Assembly: GCA_964368965.1 (NCBI GenBank)
Contig: CAYJDR010000001.1
Span: 92,010 to 156,009, forward strand
Length of the DNA: 64,000 bases
Direction of reading: 5' to 3'
Origin: CAYJDR01 sp964368965
GTDB taxonomy: Bacteria; Chrysiogenota; Deferribacteres; Deferribacterales; Mucispirillaceae
Shown here: in pieces, positions 1 to 9,139 of the stretch
Layout: each line of letters opens with the position of its first letter
Position numbering within the stretch: the first letter of the stretch is position 1
Notes under the pieces: model-generated
The model's input: the letters and a program-made list of their open reading frames with translations, nothing else
What the model was told of the DNA's origin: nothing
Database searches by the model: none
Program-made: the position numbers and the translations under genes

Positions 1-206
1 GCGCCGATATTGCCAGCTTGCTTAAAGTACTCAATCATTTTTGATTCATTCTTTACGTGTTGCGCTAAAGAATCTGGTAATGGGCAAGGTTGCGACTGTC
101 CCATTTTGTACTTATGAGTGCTTCCGTCAATAAGATTATGGACAAGAAACATTTCATTTGTTTTCTGTGATACTCGACTAAGTGCGTCATAAACCATGCT
201 TTGCAT
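1..206 (-). CDS. unrecognised protein, N-terminal part only
   Basis: An open frame on the minus strand starts at an ATG (204-206) and runs off the left edge without a stop, giving 68 residues that begin MQSMVYDALSRVSQ. A strong ribosome binding site (GGAGAGGAAG) lies just upstream of the ATG, and a TATAAT box sits about 50 bases further upstream. The visible part is soluble, with no signal peptide or membrane segment, and holds no motif I recognise. A cytoplasmic sensor-type domain is possible, but too little is visible to decide. The frame is probably real because of its start signals. Confidence 0.6.
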   Translation of the reverse strand, partial: MQSMVYDALSRVSQKTNEMFLVHNLIDGSTHKYKMGQSQPCPLPDSLAQHVKNESKMIEYFKQAGNIG

Positions 207-239
207 ATACTTCCTCTCCATTGTGTACTGCGTGCAAAA

Positions 240-285
240 AATGCTTTAATCCATTATATACTATTTTTGAACAATTTAAAGCATT
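240..285 (-). promoter_or_regulatory. promoter -10 flanked by a 10-bp inverted repeat
   Basis: AATGCTTTAA (240-249) and its exact reverse complement TTAAAGCATT (276-285) flank a minus-strand TATAAT box (253-258). The box is correctly placed to serve the gene starting at 206. No clear -35 is visible. The repeat could be an operator. On the minus strand the second arm is followed by a run of T, so the same structure could instead act as a weak, long-loop terminator for the comF transcript that ends at 341. The 207-340 gap holds nothing else that I can see. Confidence 0.4.
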
Positions 286-340
286 ATTTTACCATTTTAG
301 ATAAATGACTGATGGTATGATAGAAAATTATAAATATTTG

Positions 341-1003
341 TCAATCAGTTGCTAAAGTTATGCAATCAACACGTTTTACTCCTGAAGATTTTAAAATTCT
401 TGCACACTCATTAAGTGTATTGCCTGTGGTTAAGATATCATCAACAAGCAGTATGTTTTTGTTTTTGAGTGAGATGGTGCAAGTGAATGCTCCTTTGACA
501 TTCTTTTTCCTATCTTTTGAGTTGTGTTTATATTGAAAGTCAGTGTATTTTGTGCGTTTTAATGAGTTTGATAGTTCTATATTGTTTGTGTTTGCAATGT
601 GTTTTGCAAGTATGTCAGCTGGGTGTATAAATCTCCTAAGTCTTCTAAGTGGGTGGCTAGGTACAGCTATGATGTAGTGATAGTCATCGGGTAGGTGTGG
701 AAGCTGTATATATTTGTGCAGATTGCGTATTGCTGATATATTGTAGTTAAATTTGATGTCGAGTAATAATGTTCTTATAGAGCCAGAGTAGTGGAATAGG
801 CTATATGTTTTTTTGATGTTTTTCATCATGCCAGTATCGCAGCGTTTGCAGTTTGCACCATCTGCGGATATAGGGTACCCGCAGACTTTGCAAAATGTAT
901 CTAACTTTGTTATATCTTTCAAACACTCATGACAAAATAAGTCATCGAGTGGTATTGCACATTTGCATATGCAACATTTACCTTGGAAGATACTTTTAAA
1001 CAT
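341..1003 (-). CDS. comF: ComF family phosphoribosyltransferase-like protein
   Basis: This 220-residue protein has the ComF layout. An N-terminal cysteine-rich zinc-ribbon region (CCICKC, CHEC, CKVCG and CKRC within the first 60 residues) is followed by a type I phosphoribosyltransferase domain with the PRPP loop ILLVDDILTTGNT near residue 190. In other bacteria ComF is linked to DNA uptake, where it helps handle incoming single strands. Some relatives are annotated amidophosphoribosyltransferase-like without a proven reaction. It starts five bases after the gpmI stop on the same strand, so the two are probably co-transcribed. No other competence gene is in the window. Confidence 0.88.
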   Translation of the reverse strand: MFKSIFQGKCCICKCAIPLDDLFCHECLKDITKLDTFCKVCGYPISADGANCKRCDTGMMKNIKKTYSLFHYSGSIRTLLLDIKFNYNISAIRNLHKYIQLPHLPDDYHYIIAVPSHPLRRLRRFIHPADILAKHIANTNNIELSNSLKRTKYTDFQYKHNSKDRKKNVKGAFTCTISLKNKNILLVDDILTTGNTLNECARILKSSGVKRVDCITLATD

Positions 1004-1008
1004 AAGTT

Positions 1009-2529
1009 TTAGTCAATAAGGCTAATGCCAGTCATGCATTCTGGTTGTTCAATTCCTAGCACTTTTAATATCGTAGGTGCAATATCTGCAAGTTTGCCAT
1101 TATCTTTTAGTTCGCAGTCATAATTATATATTATGAAAGGAACTTTGTTTAATGTGTGTGCTGTGTGTGGTTGGTTTGTTTCATAGTCCCACATTTGTTC
1201 AGAGTTGCCATGGTCAGCTGTCACCATAAGTACAGCGCCTGTATCTTCTGCAACTTTTATTACTTTACCAAGGCATTCATCCACACGCTTACATGCTTGA
1301 ACTGCCGCTTCGATAACGCCAGTATGTCCAACCATGTCAGGGTTTGCAAAGTTCATTACGACAACATCAATATCACCAGCTTTGAAAATTTCTTCAAATG
1401 ATTGTTCCACTTCTTCAACGCTCATTTGAGGTTTTAAGTCATATGTTGCAACATCGCGAGGTGATGCGATTAACTTACGATGTTCGCCTTCAAATTGTTC
1501 TTCCTTACCGCCATTAAAGAAGTAGGTTACGTGCGCGTATTTTTCCGTTTCAGCAATGCGTAGTTGTGATAAGCCGCTTTTACTAATAACTTCGCCAAGT
1601 ATATCTGTTAGTTCGTCAGACGGGTAGGCGACAGCTACTTTATCAGCAAAAGCAGATTCATACTCTGTCATGGTTAGTATGTTTAACTTAGGCGAGTTAA
1701 TTTTTCTAATATCATTTTCACCAATACCCAACATGACTGATGTGATTTCTCGAACCCTATCAGCCCTGAAGTTTATCATAAAAACACTATCACCATCTTT
1801 TATCGTGCCATTAACCCCATTTATTTTAATTGGCTTTATGAATTCATCATTTTCAGTTGATTTTTCCATAGCATCAGCGATACTATTCGCATAGATTTCT
1901 GCAGAGTCTTCAATGAATAAATCCCAAGCTTTTTGAACGCGTTCCCAGCGATTATCCCTGTCCATAGCGTAGTATCTGCCGATTATATCAGCAATTTTAC
2001 CTGCATTGTTTTCTTCTAACCAATTATCTAAGTCTGTTAGGTATAGGTTGGCGTTAGTAGGTGGTGTATCTCTGCCATCTGTGATAGCGTGAATGTAGAC
2101 TTCTTCAATTCCATGCTCTTTCGCAAGCGACGCAATCCCTTTGAAGTGGTCGATATGTGAGTGTACTCCGCCATCAGATAATAAGCCAACAAGGTGCAAT
2201 CTGTTGCTAGTTTCTTTTGCTTCTTGTAGGAAGTTTGTTATGTTTAAGTTATAGCTGATGTTGCCAGATTGAACATCTTTAGATATTTTCAGGAAATCTT
2301 GGTAAACTATTCGCCCTGCGCCGATATTTGTATGCCCAACTTCTGAGTTGCCCATTTGTCCGCTAGGCAACCCAACATGTTCCTCAGATGCGTTCAAAAG
2401 GGTGTTTGGGCAGTTCGCAATTAATTTATTGTAGTTGACAGGGTTAGCCATCTTTATAGCGTTATGTTCAGCTTCTTCACGGTGGCCCCAGCCGTCAAGT
2501 ATAAGTAGTATAAGTTTATTATCAGCCAT
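1009..2529 (-). CDS. gpmI: 2,3-bisphosphoglycerate-independent phosphoglycerate mutase
   Basis: Interconverts 3- and 2-phosphoglycerate in glycolysis and gluconeogenesis through a phosphoserine intermediate and two metal ions, in the cytoplasm. The 506 residues match the usual family length. The alkaline-phosphatase-like metal motif ILDGWG is at the N-terminus, the nucleophilic serine lies in MGNSEVGH near residue 62, and a late metal-binding motif TADHGNSEQM is near residue 440. It is the upstream gene of a gpmI-comF pair. The next gene upstream (2735) is divergent, so the promoter must lie in 2530-2734. Confidence 0.97.
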   Translation of the reverse strand: MADNKLILLILDGWGHREEAEHNAIKMANPVNYNKLIANCPNTLLNASEEHVGLPSGQMGNSEVGHTNIGAGRIVYQDFLKISKDVQSGNISYNLNITNFLQEAKETSNRLHLVGLLSDGGVHSHIDHFKGIASLAKEHGIEEVYIHAITDGRDTPPTNANLYLTDLDNWLEENNAGKIADIIGRYYAMDRDNRWERVQKAWDLFIEDSAEIYANSIADAMEKSTENDEFIKPIKINGVNGTIKDGDSVFMINFRADRVREITSVMLGIGENDIRKINSPKLNILTMTEYESAFADKVAVAYPSDELTDILGEVISKSGLSQLRIAETEKYAHVTYFFNGGKEEQFEGEHRKLIASPRDVATYDLKPQMSVEEVEQSFEEIFKAGDIDVVVMNFANPDMVGHTGVIEAAVQACKRVDECLGKVIKVAEDTGAVLMVTADHGNSEQMWDYETNQPHTAHTLNKVPFIIYNYDCELKDNGKLADIAPTILKVLGIEQPECMTGISLID

Positions 2530-2631
2530 ATAATTGCTCCATATTTATAATAATTGATTATAGTAAGACATATATTAAAAATTAACAACATTAATTTATG
2601 AACAATTTAAAATAACATGTGTCTACATAGC

Positions 2632-2640
2632 ATTATAACA
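2632..2640 (-). promoter_or_regulatory. extended -10 promoter candidate for gpmI-comF
   Basis: On the minus strand the sequence TGTTATAAT gives a perfect -10 box with the TG extension, which can replace a good -35. It would leave an untranslated leader of roughly 95 bases before gpmI. A second TATAAT-like box lies nearer the gene. The 2530-2734 interval is very AT-rich and otherwise empty. I see no clear plus-strand promoter for the gene at 2735. Confidence 0.35.
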
Positions 2641-2734
2641 AATTCATAATTTCATAATAATAGATAGAAGTTTATTGAGTTATTGTGAAAAATATGCTAA
2701 TAGTTTTTGTTAGTTAAATTTTAAAGGAGCGAAA

Positions 2735-3577
2735 ATGAAAAAGTTATCAATTTTCCTATCAGTAGTAGTTTTAATGTTTGCATTTGCTACAGTTTCATAC
2801 GCACAGCAGCTAAACACATCTAAGGTGATTAGCGGTGTTACATCTAGCATGAAGGATAAAGGTGTTGATGTTAAAATTGAGGTTGAAGTCATTCAAAAGT
2901 TAGATAACCCAGCTGGTTTTTACCTTGTTGATATCGTGTTTAAAGATATGAGTGGTAAAGAAGTGAACAGGCAAAAGATGTTTACTAATGGTGATTTTTT
3001 AGCTCAAGATTTTTTAAGCACAAATGGTATGGCATCATTAATGAGGGAAGTCGAGTTTCAAGCGTCATCTGTAGATGTTGATGTTACAGGGCTTACACTT
3101 GCGATGGGTAATAAAAATGCTAAAAATATCGTTATAGAAATCACAGATTTCCAATGCCCATATTGCACACAAGCAAATTCTCACTTAAACAACACTTTAA
3201 AAGGCAGAAAAGATGTAGCGCTATATTTGGTACATATGCCAATTAAAAGCATCCATCCACGTGCAGAAACAATGGCAAAGATTTATGAAGCAGGTATGAT
3301 GATGGGCAACGACTTCAAAAACGAATTGTTTACAGAAGGCATGACAAAGTTGACAGATGCTCAATTAGTTGACAAATATGCTAAGAAAACAAAAGATGCG
3401 AAAGAGTTTGCAAAACTAGTTGCATCAAAACAAGTTGCAGATAAACTTGCATTAAGCAACAAGATTGCAACAAACGCTGGTGTTAAATCGACTCCATCAG
3501 TTATCATAAACGGTAAACTGGTTGAAGGTTTTGACGTTGGTTTAATTGATAAAGCAATTTCTGAATTTAATAAGTAG
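2735..3577 (+). CDS. exported thioredoxin-fold (DsbA/DsbG-like) protein
   Basis: A 280-residue protein with a clear signal peptide (charged MKK, a hydrophobic stretch, cleavage likely after VSYA near residue 23), so it acts in the periplasm. Residues 24-130 form an N-terminal domain I do not recognise. The C-terminal half is a DsbA-like thioredoxin fold with active site CPYC near residue 148 and the cis-proline loop KSTPSVIING near residue 252. CPYC is the motif of DsbG and glutaredoxins, so it may be a thiol oxidase, isomerase or cysteine-protecting reductase. It stands alone, with a good ribosome binding site (AAAGGAG) and a terminator directly behind it. Confidence 0.85.
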   Translation: MKKLSIFLSVVVLMFAFATVSYAQQLNTSKVISGVTSSMKDKGVDVKIEVEVIQKLDNPAGFYLVDIVFKDMSGKEVNRQKMFTNGDFLAQDFLSTNGMASLMREVEFQASSVDVDVTGLTLAMGNKNAKNIVIEITDFQCPYCTQANSHLNNTLKGRKDVALYLVHMPIKSIHPRAETMAKIYEAGMMMGNDFKNELFTEGMTKLTDAQLVDKYAKKTKDAKEFAKLVASKQVADKLALSNKIATNAGVKSTPSVIINGKLVEGFDVGLIDKAISEFNK

Positions 3578-3609
3578 AAATTTTTAAAAATTTGAGTTAG
3601 TATAGGGAG

Positions 3610-3634
3610 CAGGGCGTATATCGCCCTGTTTTTT
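3610..3634 (+). terminator. rho-independent terminator
   Basis: CAGGGCG (3610-3616), a five-base loop and CGCCCTG (3622-3628) form a perfect 7-bp GC-rich stem followed by six T. It ends the transcript of the exported thioredoxin-fold gene and separates it from mutL, whose ribosome binding site begins about 15 bases later. Confidence 0.9.
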
Positions 3635-3658
3635 GTATTTATATTACTAGGAGCAGGT

Positions 3659-5509
3659 ATGTCTGTGATCAAAAAGTTAGCACCTGATATCGCATCTAAA
3701 ATTGCAGCGGGTGAAGTTGTTGAGCGTCCATTTAATGTTGTAAAAGAGCTTATTGAAAACTCTGTAGATGCTGGTGCGACTTCGATTACTGTTGAGATTA
3801 TTGACGGCGGATTATCGCTCATTAAAATTACAGACAACGGCAAAGGTATAGATAAAGAAGACCTTCCCCTAGCACTTGAGCGTTTTGCAACGAGCAAAGC
3901 AGTCAATGTTGAAGATGTCTACTCAGCGTCAACTTTTGGTTTCAGGGGCGAAGCACTTGCAGCTATATCTTCTGTGAGCATGTTTACACTCCGAAGTGGT
4001 AAAAACGGCGAAACTTTCGAGATAAAAAGTAAATGTGGTGAAGTGTCAGACGTCAGGCCAGCACCAGCTGTAAACGGCACAATGGTTGAAGTAATAAACT
4101 TGTTTGAATCGTTGCCAGCTAGAAGAAAATTTCTTAAAGGTTTCAAGAAGTTAGAGGGAGAAGTGGTTAAATTAGTTAAACATTTTTCACTCATAAATCC
4201 AACTGTCGCTTTAACATTGATTGTGAATACTAAAGAGATGTTCTCAGTATCAACTCAAGATGATGTGTGTATAAGGGCTGCAAAAGTTTTTAATGGTAAA
4301 GCATTTGTGCAAGGTGTTGCAAATATTGGCGATATTGAAGTTCGTATTGCAACAACACCACCTGAAATTAGCGACCGCATGAAGCGTGACGGAATGATTA
4401 TTGGCGTTAATGGCAGGTTGATAAAAGATGCATCTTTCCCTGTGGCTGTCACTCAGGCATACCATAGGTTAGTGCCAGATGGCAGATATCCTAATACTGT
4501 GGTTGATATACGCATTAATCCTGAACTTGTTGATGCGAACGTTCATCCAGCGAAAATGGAAGTCAGGTTTGAAAATCAGTCAGAAATATTTTCACTAATA
4601 AAAGCATCAGTAACTCGGGCGATAGCAACAGTGCCGACAGTGCCAACAGAAGTTACTTATGGAATTACAGAGCAAAGGATATCCTCTAAAAATATTATAA
4701 ATAATACTGTGCGTGAAAACGTTGCAAAGTACGACTATAGTTTTAATATTGAAGACAAGCTCGAAGAAACACTCGGCAGAAAACAAACTACTTCGAAAGA
4801 TGAGTATGTGAGCATTGATAACACTTTCACTAGTGATCGCTCTTTTATAGCAGATATAATTAATGAACCTATAAAAAATGAAGTTGTTACACCTATCAGC
4901 GAACCAGTTGCTGAAATTGTTGAAGAAAAACAACCAACAACAGTTATAGATGATTATAAAATAATTGGGCAACATGCTAACTCGTATATAATTGTTGAAA
5001 TGGCTGATAAATCAGTTATATTTATTGACCAACATGCCGCACATGAACGTATTTTATTTGAGAAGAACGTGGATAAGCACAACACGACTAAGCAACCAAC
5101 AATTATACTGCATGAGCGTGTAGAAGTTGAGCTAAGCGATGAAGAACTTGAAGGCGCAGAAGAGCATATTGAAACAATAAACTCTTATGGCTATAGCTAT
5201 GATATCGAGGGCGATAAAGTTTGTATATCTAGCATACCGCTATCAGTCGCTAGGAAAGACTTTAAGACTCAGTTTAAAAATATTTTGATAGATTTGTGCG
5301 TGCGAGGTATATCAAAAACAGTTGATGCGCCACTTGCGCTATTATCATGCAAGCAAGCGATTAAAGCTGGCGATGCGTTATCAATGCAAGATATGGAATA
5401 CTTGCTGAAGTTATTGTTTTCAACTAACAATTATGCCACATGTCCTCATGGTAGGCCGTTGATATTTTCGATGACTTTTGATGAAGTTTCAAGGAAGTTT
5501 TTGCGATGA
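3659..5509 (+). CDS. mutL: DNA mismatch repair protein MutL (endonuclease type)
   Basis: Links mismatch recognition by MutS to strand removal. The N-terminal GHKL ATPase shows AAGEVVERP, ELIENSVDAG, DNGKGI and FGFRGEAL (residues 15-105), followed by the HPAKMEVRF motif near 295. After a variable linker the C-terminal dimerisation domain carries the metal-binding nicking motif DQHAAHERILFE (about 457-468), SCKQAIKAG and CPHGRP. Such MutL proteins nick the new strand themselves and occur where the MutH/Dam system is absent; this follows from the family. Length (616) is normal. miaA overlaps the stop by 4 bases, the common mutL-miaA order. Confidence 0.97.
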   Translation: MSVIKKLAPDIASKIAAGEVVERPFNVVKELIENSVDAGATSITVEIIDGGLSLIKITDNGKGIDKEDLPLALERFATSKAVNVEDVYSASTFGFRGEALAAISSVSMFTLRSGKNGETFEIKSKCGEVSDVRPAPAVNGTMVEVINLFESLPARRKFLKGFKKLEGEVVKLVKHFSLINPTVALTLIVNTKEMFSVSTQDDVCIRAAKVFNGKAFVQGVANIGDIEVRIATTPPEISDRMKRDGMIIGVNGRLIKDASFPVAVTQAYHRLVPDGRYPNTVVDIRINPELVDANVHPAKMEVRFENQSEIFSLIKASVTRAIATVPTVPTEVTYGITEQRISSKNIINNTVRENVAKYDYSFNIEDKLEETLGRKQTTSKDEYVSIDNTFTSDRSFIADIINEPIKNEVVTPISEPVAEIVEEKQPTTVIDDYKIIGQHANSYIIVEMADKSVIFIDQHAAHERILFEKNVDKHNTTKQPTIILHERVEVELSDEELEGAEEHIETINSYGYSYDIEGDKVCISSIPLSVARKDFKTQFKNILIDLCVRGISKTVDAPLALLSCKQAIKAGDALSMQDMEYLLKLLFSTNNYATCPHGRPLIFSMTFDEVSRKFLR

Positions 5510-6411
5510 AAATACCCGTAATTACAGGCCCTACAGCCTCTGGTAAAACAAGTTCTGCTTTTGATGTTGCAGAAAGGTTTGGCAATGTTGAAATCATCAG
5601 CGCAGATGCCTTTCAAGTATATCGTGGGCTAGATATTGGCACGGCAAAAGCGAGTTTAAAAGAGCGTGAGAAATATCCTCACCATTTAATTGATATAATG
5701 GAACATAGCGAAAGCTATACAGCTGGGTTGTTTTGTGAGCAAGCCGAAAAGTTGGTTGATGAAATCATTGCACGAGGTAATACGCCAATGATTGTCGGTG
5801 GCACAGGTCTATATATTAAGACGCTTACTCATGGTATATTTGATTGCCCTGAGATAGATAAAAATATACGCACAACATTGCTAGAGCGTGTTGAAAGTGA
5901 AGGGCTAGATACGCTTTACAGCGAGCTGCTGACACTTGATGTTGAATATGCTAATAAGATTAGTAAATCTGACCCAGCAAGAATTATAAGGGCGTTAGAA
6001 GTTTCAATAGGTTTAGGGCTACCATTTAGTGAAGCGCACAGGAAGTATCATAAGGCGCCTAAATTTGAATATGAAGTGTTTGTATTCAACCGTGATAGGC
6101 AAGATTTATACAATGACATAAATAGCCGCACCGCAGAGATGTTTGAGGGTGGCTGGGTTGATGAGGTAGACAGCCTACTTTCACAAGGTGTAGATGTATC
6201 TTGCCCTGCGTTTAGAGCGATAGGGTATAAGGCGATTGCTAACTACATTATATCAGGTGGCGATAAGCAACAAGTTATCGACCGCATTGCAAAAGAAACA
6301 CGCAACTTTGCTAAGCGACAGATGACGTGGTTTCGTGGTGTTGGCGATGTCCGTTTTTATGATGATAAAAAAATACTAGTAGAAGATGTTATAAAGTTGT
6401 ATAATGTCTAG
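5506..6411 (+). CDS. miaA: tRNA dimethylallyltransferase
   Basis: Transfers a dimethylallyl group to N6 of A37 in tRNAs that read codons starting with U. The 301 residues are typical. The P-loop GPTASGKTS is at residues 7-15, followed by the family motif SADAFQVYRGLDIGTAK and later GGTGLYIK. The start ATG overlaps the mutL stop (ATGA), so translation is probably coupled. Confidence 0.96.
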   Translation: MKIPVITGPTASGKTSSAFDVAERFGNVEIISADAFQVYRGLDIGTAKASLKEREKYPHHLIDIMEHSESYTAGLFCEQAEKLVDEIIARGNTPMIVGGTGLYIKTLTHGIFDCPEIDKNIRTTLLERVESEGLDTLYSELLTLDVEYANKISKSDPARIIRALEVSIGLGLPFSEAHRKYHKAPKFEYEVFVFNRDRQDLYNDINSRTAEMFEGGWVDEVDSLLSQGVDVSCPAFRAIGYKAIANYIISGGDKQQVIDRIAKETRNFAKRQMTWFRGVGDVRFYDDKKILVEDVIKLYNV

Positions 6412-6426
6412 ACTCATGAGGTGGTT

Positions 6427-6729
6427 ATGAACTATAAATATACAATAATATTACTAATCGTTACAATCTTGATAGCGCTATACCTAGTGTTCGGCCATAA
6501 TGGAATATTGAAATATAAAGAGATGGTTGATATCAGGGTAAAATATGAAACAAAAATTGAAGAGCTTGAAGATCGTTTACAAGTTTTAGAAGGCGAACTT
6601 GAAGATGCTCAAACAGATAGAACATATTTAGAAAGCGTAATCAGGCGTGAACTTGGGTTAGTGAAAAATGATGAAGATTTATACGTCATCATGGATAACG
6701 CTACAGATAATAAATCAGGTAATAAATGA
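6427..6729 (+). CDS. ftsB: FtsB/DivIC-like septum formation protein
   Basis: A small protein (100 residues) with a short cytoplasmic N-terminus, one membrane segment (about residues 5-23, IILLIVTILIALYLVFG) and a coiled coil rich in E, L and D (about 35-75). It ends in the region expected for FtsB/DivIC, here RRELGLVKNDEDLYVI. These proteins join FtsL and FtsQ in the divisome. I prefer the ATG at 6427 over the in-frame GTG at 6421 because the GAGGTGG ribosome binding site overlaps that GTG. The end overlaps xseA by 4 bases. Assignment rests on layout and the tail motif, since such proteins are poorly conserved. Confidence 0.75.
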   Translation: MNYKYTIILLIVTILIALYLVFGHNGILKYKEMVDIRVKYETKIEELEDRLQVLEGELEDAQTDRTYLESVIRRELGLVKNDEDLYVIMDNATDNKSGNK

Positions 6730-8066
6730 CAAGTTATACAGTTGCAGAATTTACTAAATCATTTAAATATTTAGTAGAAAATACTTATTCTGACGTTGTT
6801 GCGATCACTGGCGAGGTGTCAAACCTTACAAAGGCTAGTAGTGGGCATTATTACTTTACGTTGAAAGATGTCGGCTCACAATTGAGCGCTGTAATGTTTA
6901 AGCAGTACGCTATGGCTATGCGTTCGCTAACACTAAAAAATGGCGACAAAATTCAAGCAATTGGCAACATATCTGTTTACGAAGCTGGTGGCTCTTATCA
7001 GTTAATGGTTAAGCGTGTGCAATACGACTCGTTAGGTGACTATTGGCAACAATTTGAGCTAACTAAACGCAAGCTAGAAGCAGAAGGGCTATTCGATAGC
7101 AGTAGGAAAAAGTTTTTCCAGAGGTATCCAAACAGGGTGGCTTTGATTACATCAACAACTGGCGCAGCTATAAAGGATTTTTTAGTAACAGCTAAGAATG
7201 AAGGCGGGAAGTTTGATATTGATATCTGGAATGTGCCAGTTCAAGGCGTTGAAGCAGCCCCTAAGATTGTGAAAGCGCTAAAAGCAGCTGGTGAAATGGT
7301 TGATAGATATGATGCAATCATCTTAACACGTGGTGGTGGCAGTTTAGAAGATTTATCAGTATTTAATAATGAGGAAGTAGCAAGAGCATTTGCAAACTCG
7401 AAAGTGCCAACCATAAGCGCTATTGGGCATGAGAGAGATGTTTCTATTGTTGATTTTGTTGCAGATTGTAAAGCTGCTACACCTACTGCAAGTGCAGTTC
7501 TGATGTCATCAGGCTTTAATAGAGCAGGCGATATTATCAAGTCGCATTATGATAAGTTGATAAACACAGTAATCTACTCAGTGCAGTCACAATATCAATA
7601 TGTTGATATGCTTGAATTGAAAGTGAAAAATATGTCACCTGTAAATAACTTAGCAAATTATAAGCTTAGGTTGAATAATGCACATAATAATTTAAACTTT
7701 TATTCAAATAATTTTGCTAAGGGAAAATATAATAATATCAATAGTTTGACGCGTGTTTTGATGGCTAATAAGCCTACCCATATGATCAATACATTAAATG
7801 TTAAGCTTGATATAATTAGTAAAAAACTGCTACAATATATTGACGAAAGCATATCGAATAATATAAAATATGTAGATGTGCTTGAGAGCAAATTGAAATT
7901 AGTCAACCCTGAGAATATCTTAGAGCGTGGCTATGCCATAGTTAGTAAGGGTAAATCAGTTGTTACCAAAGCTAATGATGTAAAAAAGAAAGAAGTTATT
8001 GAAATAAAAATGAAAGACGGCTATATAAGTAGTTCTGTTATAGATGTACATTTGGAGGCTGAATAG
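6726..8066 (+). CDS. xseA: exodeoxyribonuclease VII large subunit
   Basis: Catalytic subunit of exonuclease VII, which degrades single-stranded DNA to oligonucleotides together with XseB (encoded at 26844). The 446 residues start with an OB-fold domain (TGEVSNLTKASSGHYYFTLKD, residues 24 onward), continue with the nuclease core containing TSTTGAAIKD, ILTRGGGSLEDL and AIGHERDVSIVDFVAD (about 140-250), and end in a long helical region. Overlaps ftsB by 4 bases and greA by 1. Confidence 0.96.
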   Translation: MTSYTVAEFTKSFKYLVENTYSDVVAITGEVSNLTKASSGHYYFTLKDVGSQLSAVMFKQYAMAMRSLTLKNGDKIQAIGNISVYEAGGSYQLMVKRVQYDSLGDYWQQFELTKRKLEAEGLFDSSRKKFFQRYPNRVALITSTTGAAIKDFLVTAKNEGGKFDIDIWNVPVQGVEAAPKIVKALKAAGEMVDRYDAIILTRGGGSLEDLSVFNNEEVARAFANSKVPTISAIGHERDVSIVDFVADCKAATPTASAVLMSSGFNRAGDIIKSHYDKLINTVIYSVQSQYQYVDMLELKVKNMSPVNNLANYKLRLNNAHNNLNFYSNNFAKGKYNNINSLTRVLMANKPTHMINTLNVKLDIISKKLLQYIDESISNNIKYVDVLESKLKLVNPENILERGYAIVSKGKSVVTKANDVKKKEVIEIKMKDGYISSSVIDVHLEAE

Positions 8067-8551
8067 TGGAAAGGATACCTATTACTTTAGAAGGGTACAA
8101 TAAGTTAAAAGCAGAGTTGGAGAAACTCAAAAACGTTGATAGTAAAGAAGTTATTGAAGCTATACAAGAGGCGAGAGGTCATGGCGACTTGAGTGAAAAC
8201 GCCGAGTATGATGCTGCAAAAGAACGCCAAGGTTTTATTGAAGCTCGCATAAACGAGTTAGATTCAAAAATGACTAGGTTTGACATTATTGATGTGTCAA
8301 AAATGTCTGGCAACAAAATTACTTTTGGTGCAACAGTTACGCTTGAAAATATTGACACAGGCGAAACAAAAAAATACTCAATCGTTGGGCCAGATGAAGC
8401 TGATATATCTAAAAACAAGATATCAGTTCTATCACCGCTTGCACGTGCTATCGTTGGCAAAAAAGAAGGCGATGATGCACTCGTTCAAGCACCTGGTGGT
8501 GATATTGAATATGAAATTATGACAGTAGAATTTATCGCACTTTCAGAATAG
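8066..8551 (+). CDS. greA: transcription elongation factor GreA
   Basis: Stimulates RNA polymerase to cleave backtracked RNA. At 161 residues it is normal length. The N-terminal coiled coil has the signature ARGHGDLSENAEYDAAKERQ (about 34-53), whose acidic tip residues reach the polymerase active site. The C-terminal half is FKBP-like. The start is a GTG whose first base is the last base of the xseA stop codon, with GGAGG just upstream. Confidence 0.97.
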   Translation: MERIPITLEGYNKLKAELEKLKNVDSKEVIEAIQEARGHGDLSENAEYDAAKERQGFIEARINELDSKMTRFDIIDVSKMSGNKITFGATVTLENIDTGETKKYSIVGPDEADISKNKISVLSPLARAIVGKKEGDDALVQAPGGDIEYEIMTVEFIALSE

Positions 8552-8573
8552 TATAATCAACTAGGGGGTTACT

Positions 8574-9131
8574 ATGCTTAAGATGAAGATTGAAATGAAC
8601 GCTCCTAATATGATTACCATTTTTAGGTTGGTATGTATTCCTATATACTTGGTGATATTGTATATAAATGCTCCGTGGTCTAACATTGTTTCTTGGGTAG
8701 TGTTTGCTATTGCATCATTTTCAGATTTCTTTGATGGCTACCTTGCAAGGAAATACAACCTTGTTACTGATTTCGGCAAAATTGCTGACCCTGTTGCTGA
8801 TAAAATTTTAGTTGCAGCTGCATTAATTGCGTTGACTGAACTTGGCAGAATACCAGGTTGGGTTGCTATAGTTATGCTTAGCCGTGATTTCGTCATAGGC
8901 GCTTTGCGTGACTTGTCGGCTAGTCGTGGGCAAATTATTGCTGCGGGTAAATGGGGCAAGTGGAAAACTGTTGTACAAATGGTTGCTATCGGTTGTATTA
9001 CGTTTTATGAGCCATTGCTTGGGCTTAATATATTCTTGATTGGTACGTTTATTATGTATGTTGCTATTGCATTATCAGTGTATTCTGCATACGTTTATAT
9101 TATTGAGTTCCAAAAGACGAAAGAGGCATAG
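8574..9131 (+). CDS. pgsA: CDP-diacylglycerol-glycerol-3-phosphate 3-phosphatidyltransferase
   Basis: Makes phosphatidylglycerol phosphate from CDP-diacylglycerol and glycerol-3-phosphate at the inner membrane. The 185-residue integral membrane protein carries the complete CDP-alcohol phosphotransferase motif: SDFFDGYLAR, then G and two aspartates in TDFGKIADPVADK (about 48-70). An AGGGGG ribosome binding site precedes the chosen ATG. A second ATG three codons on is also possible. It lies next to plsY, another phospholipid enzyme. Confidence 0.94.
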   Translation: MLKMKIEMNAPNMITIFRLVCIPIYLVILYINAPWSNIVSWVVFAIASFSDFFDGYLARKYNLVTDFGKIADPVADKILVAAALIALTELGRIPGWVAIVMLSRDFVIGALRDLSASRGQIIAAGKWGKWKTVVQMVAIGCITFYEPLLGLNIFLIGTFIMYVAIALSVYSAYVYIIEFQKTKEA

Positions 9132-9139
9132 GCGAATTT

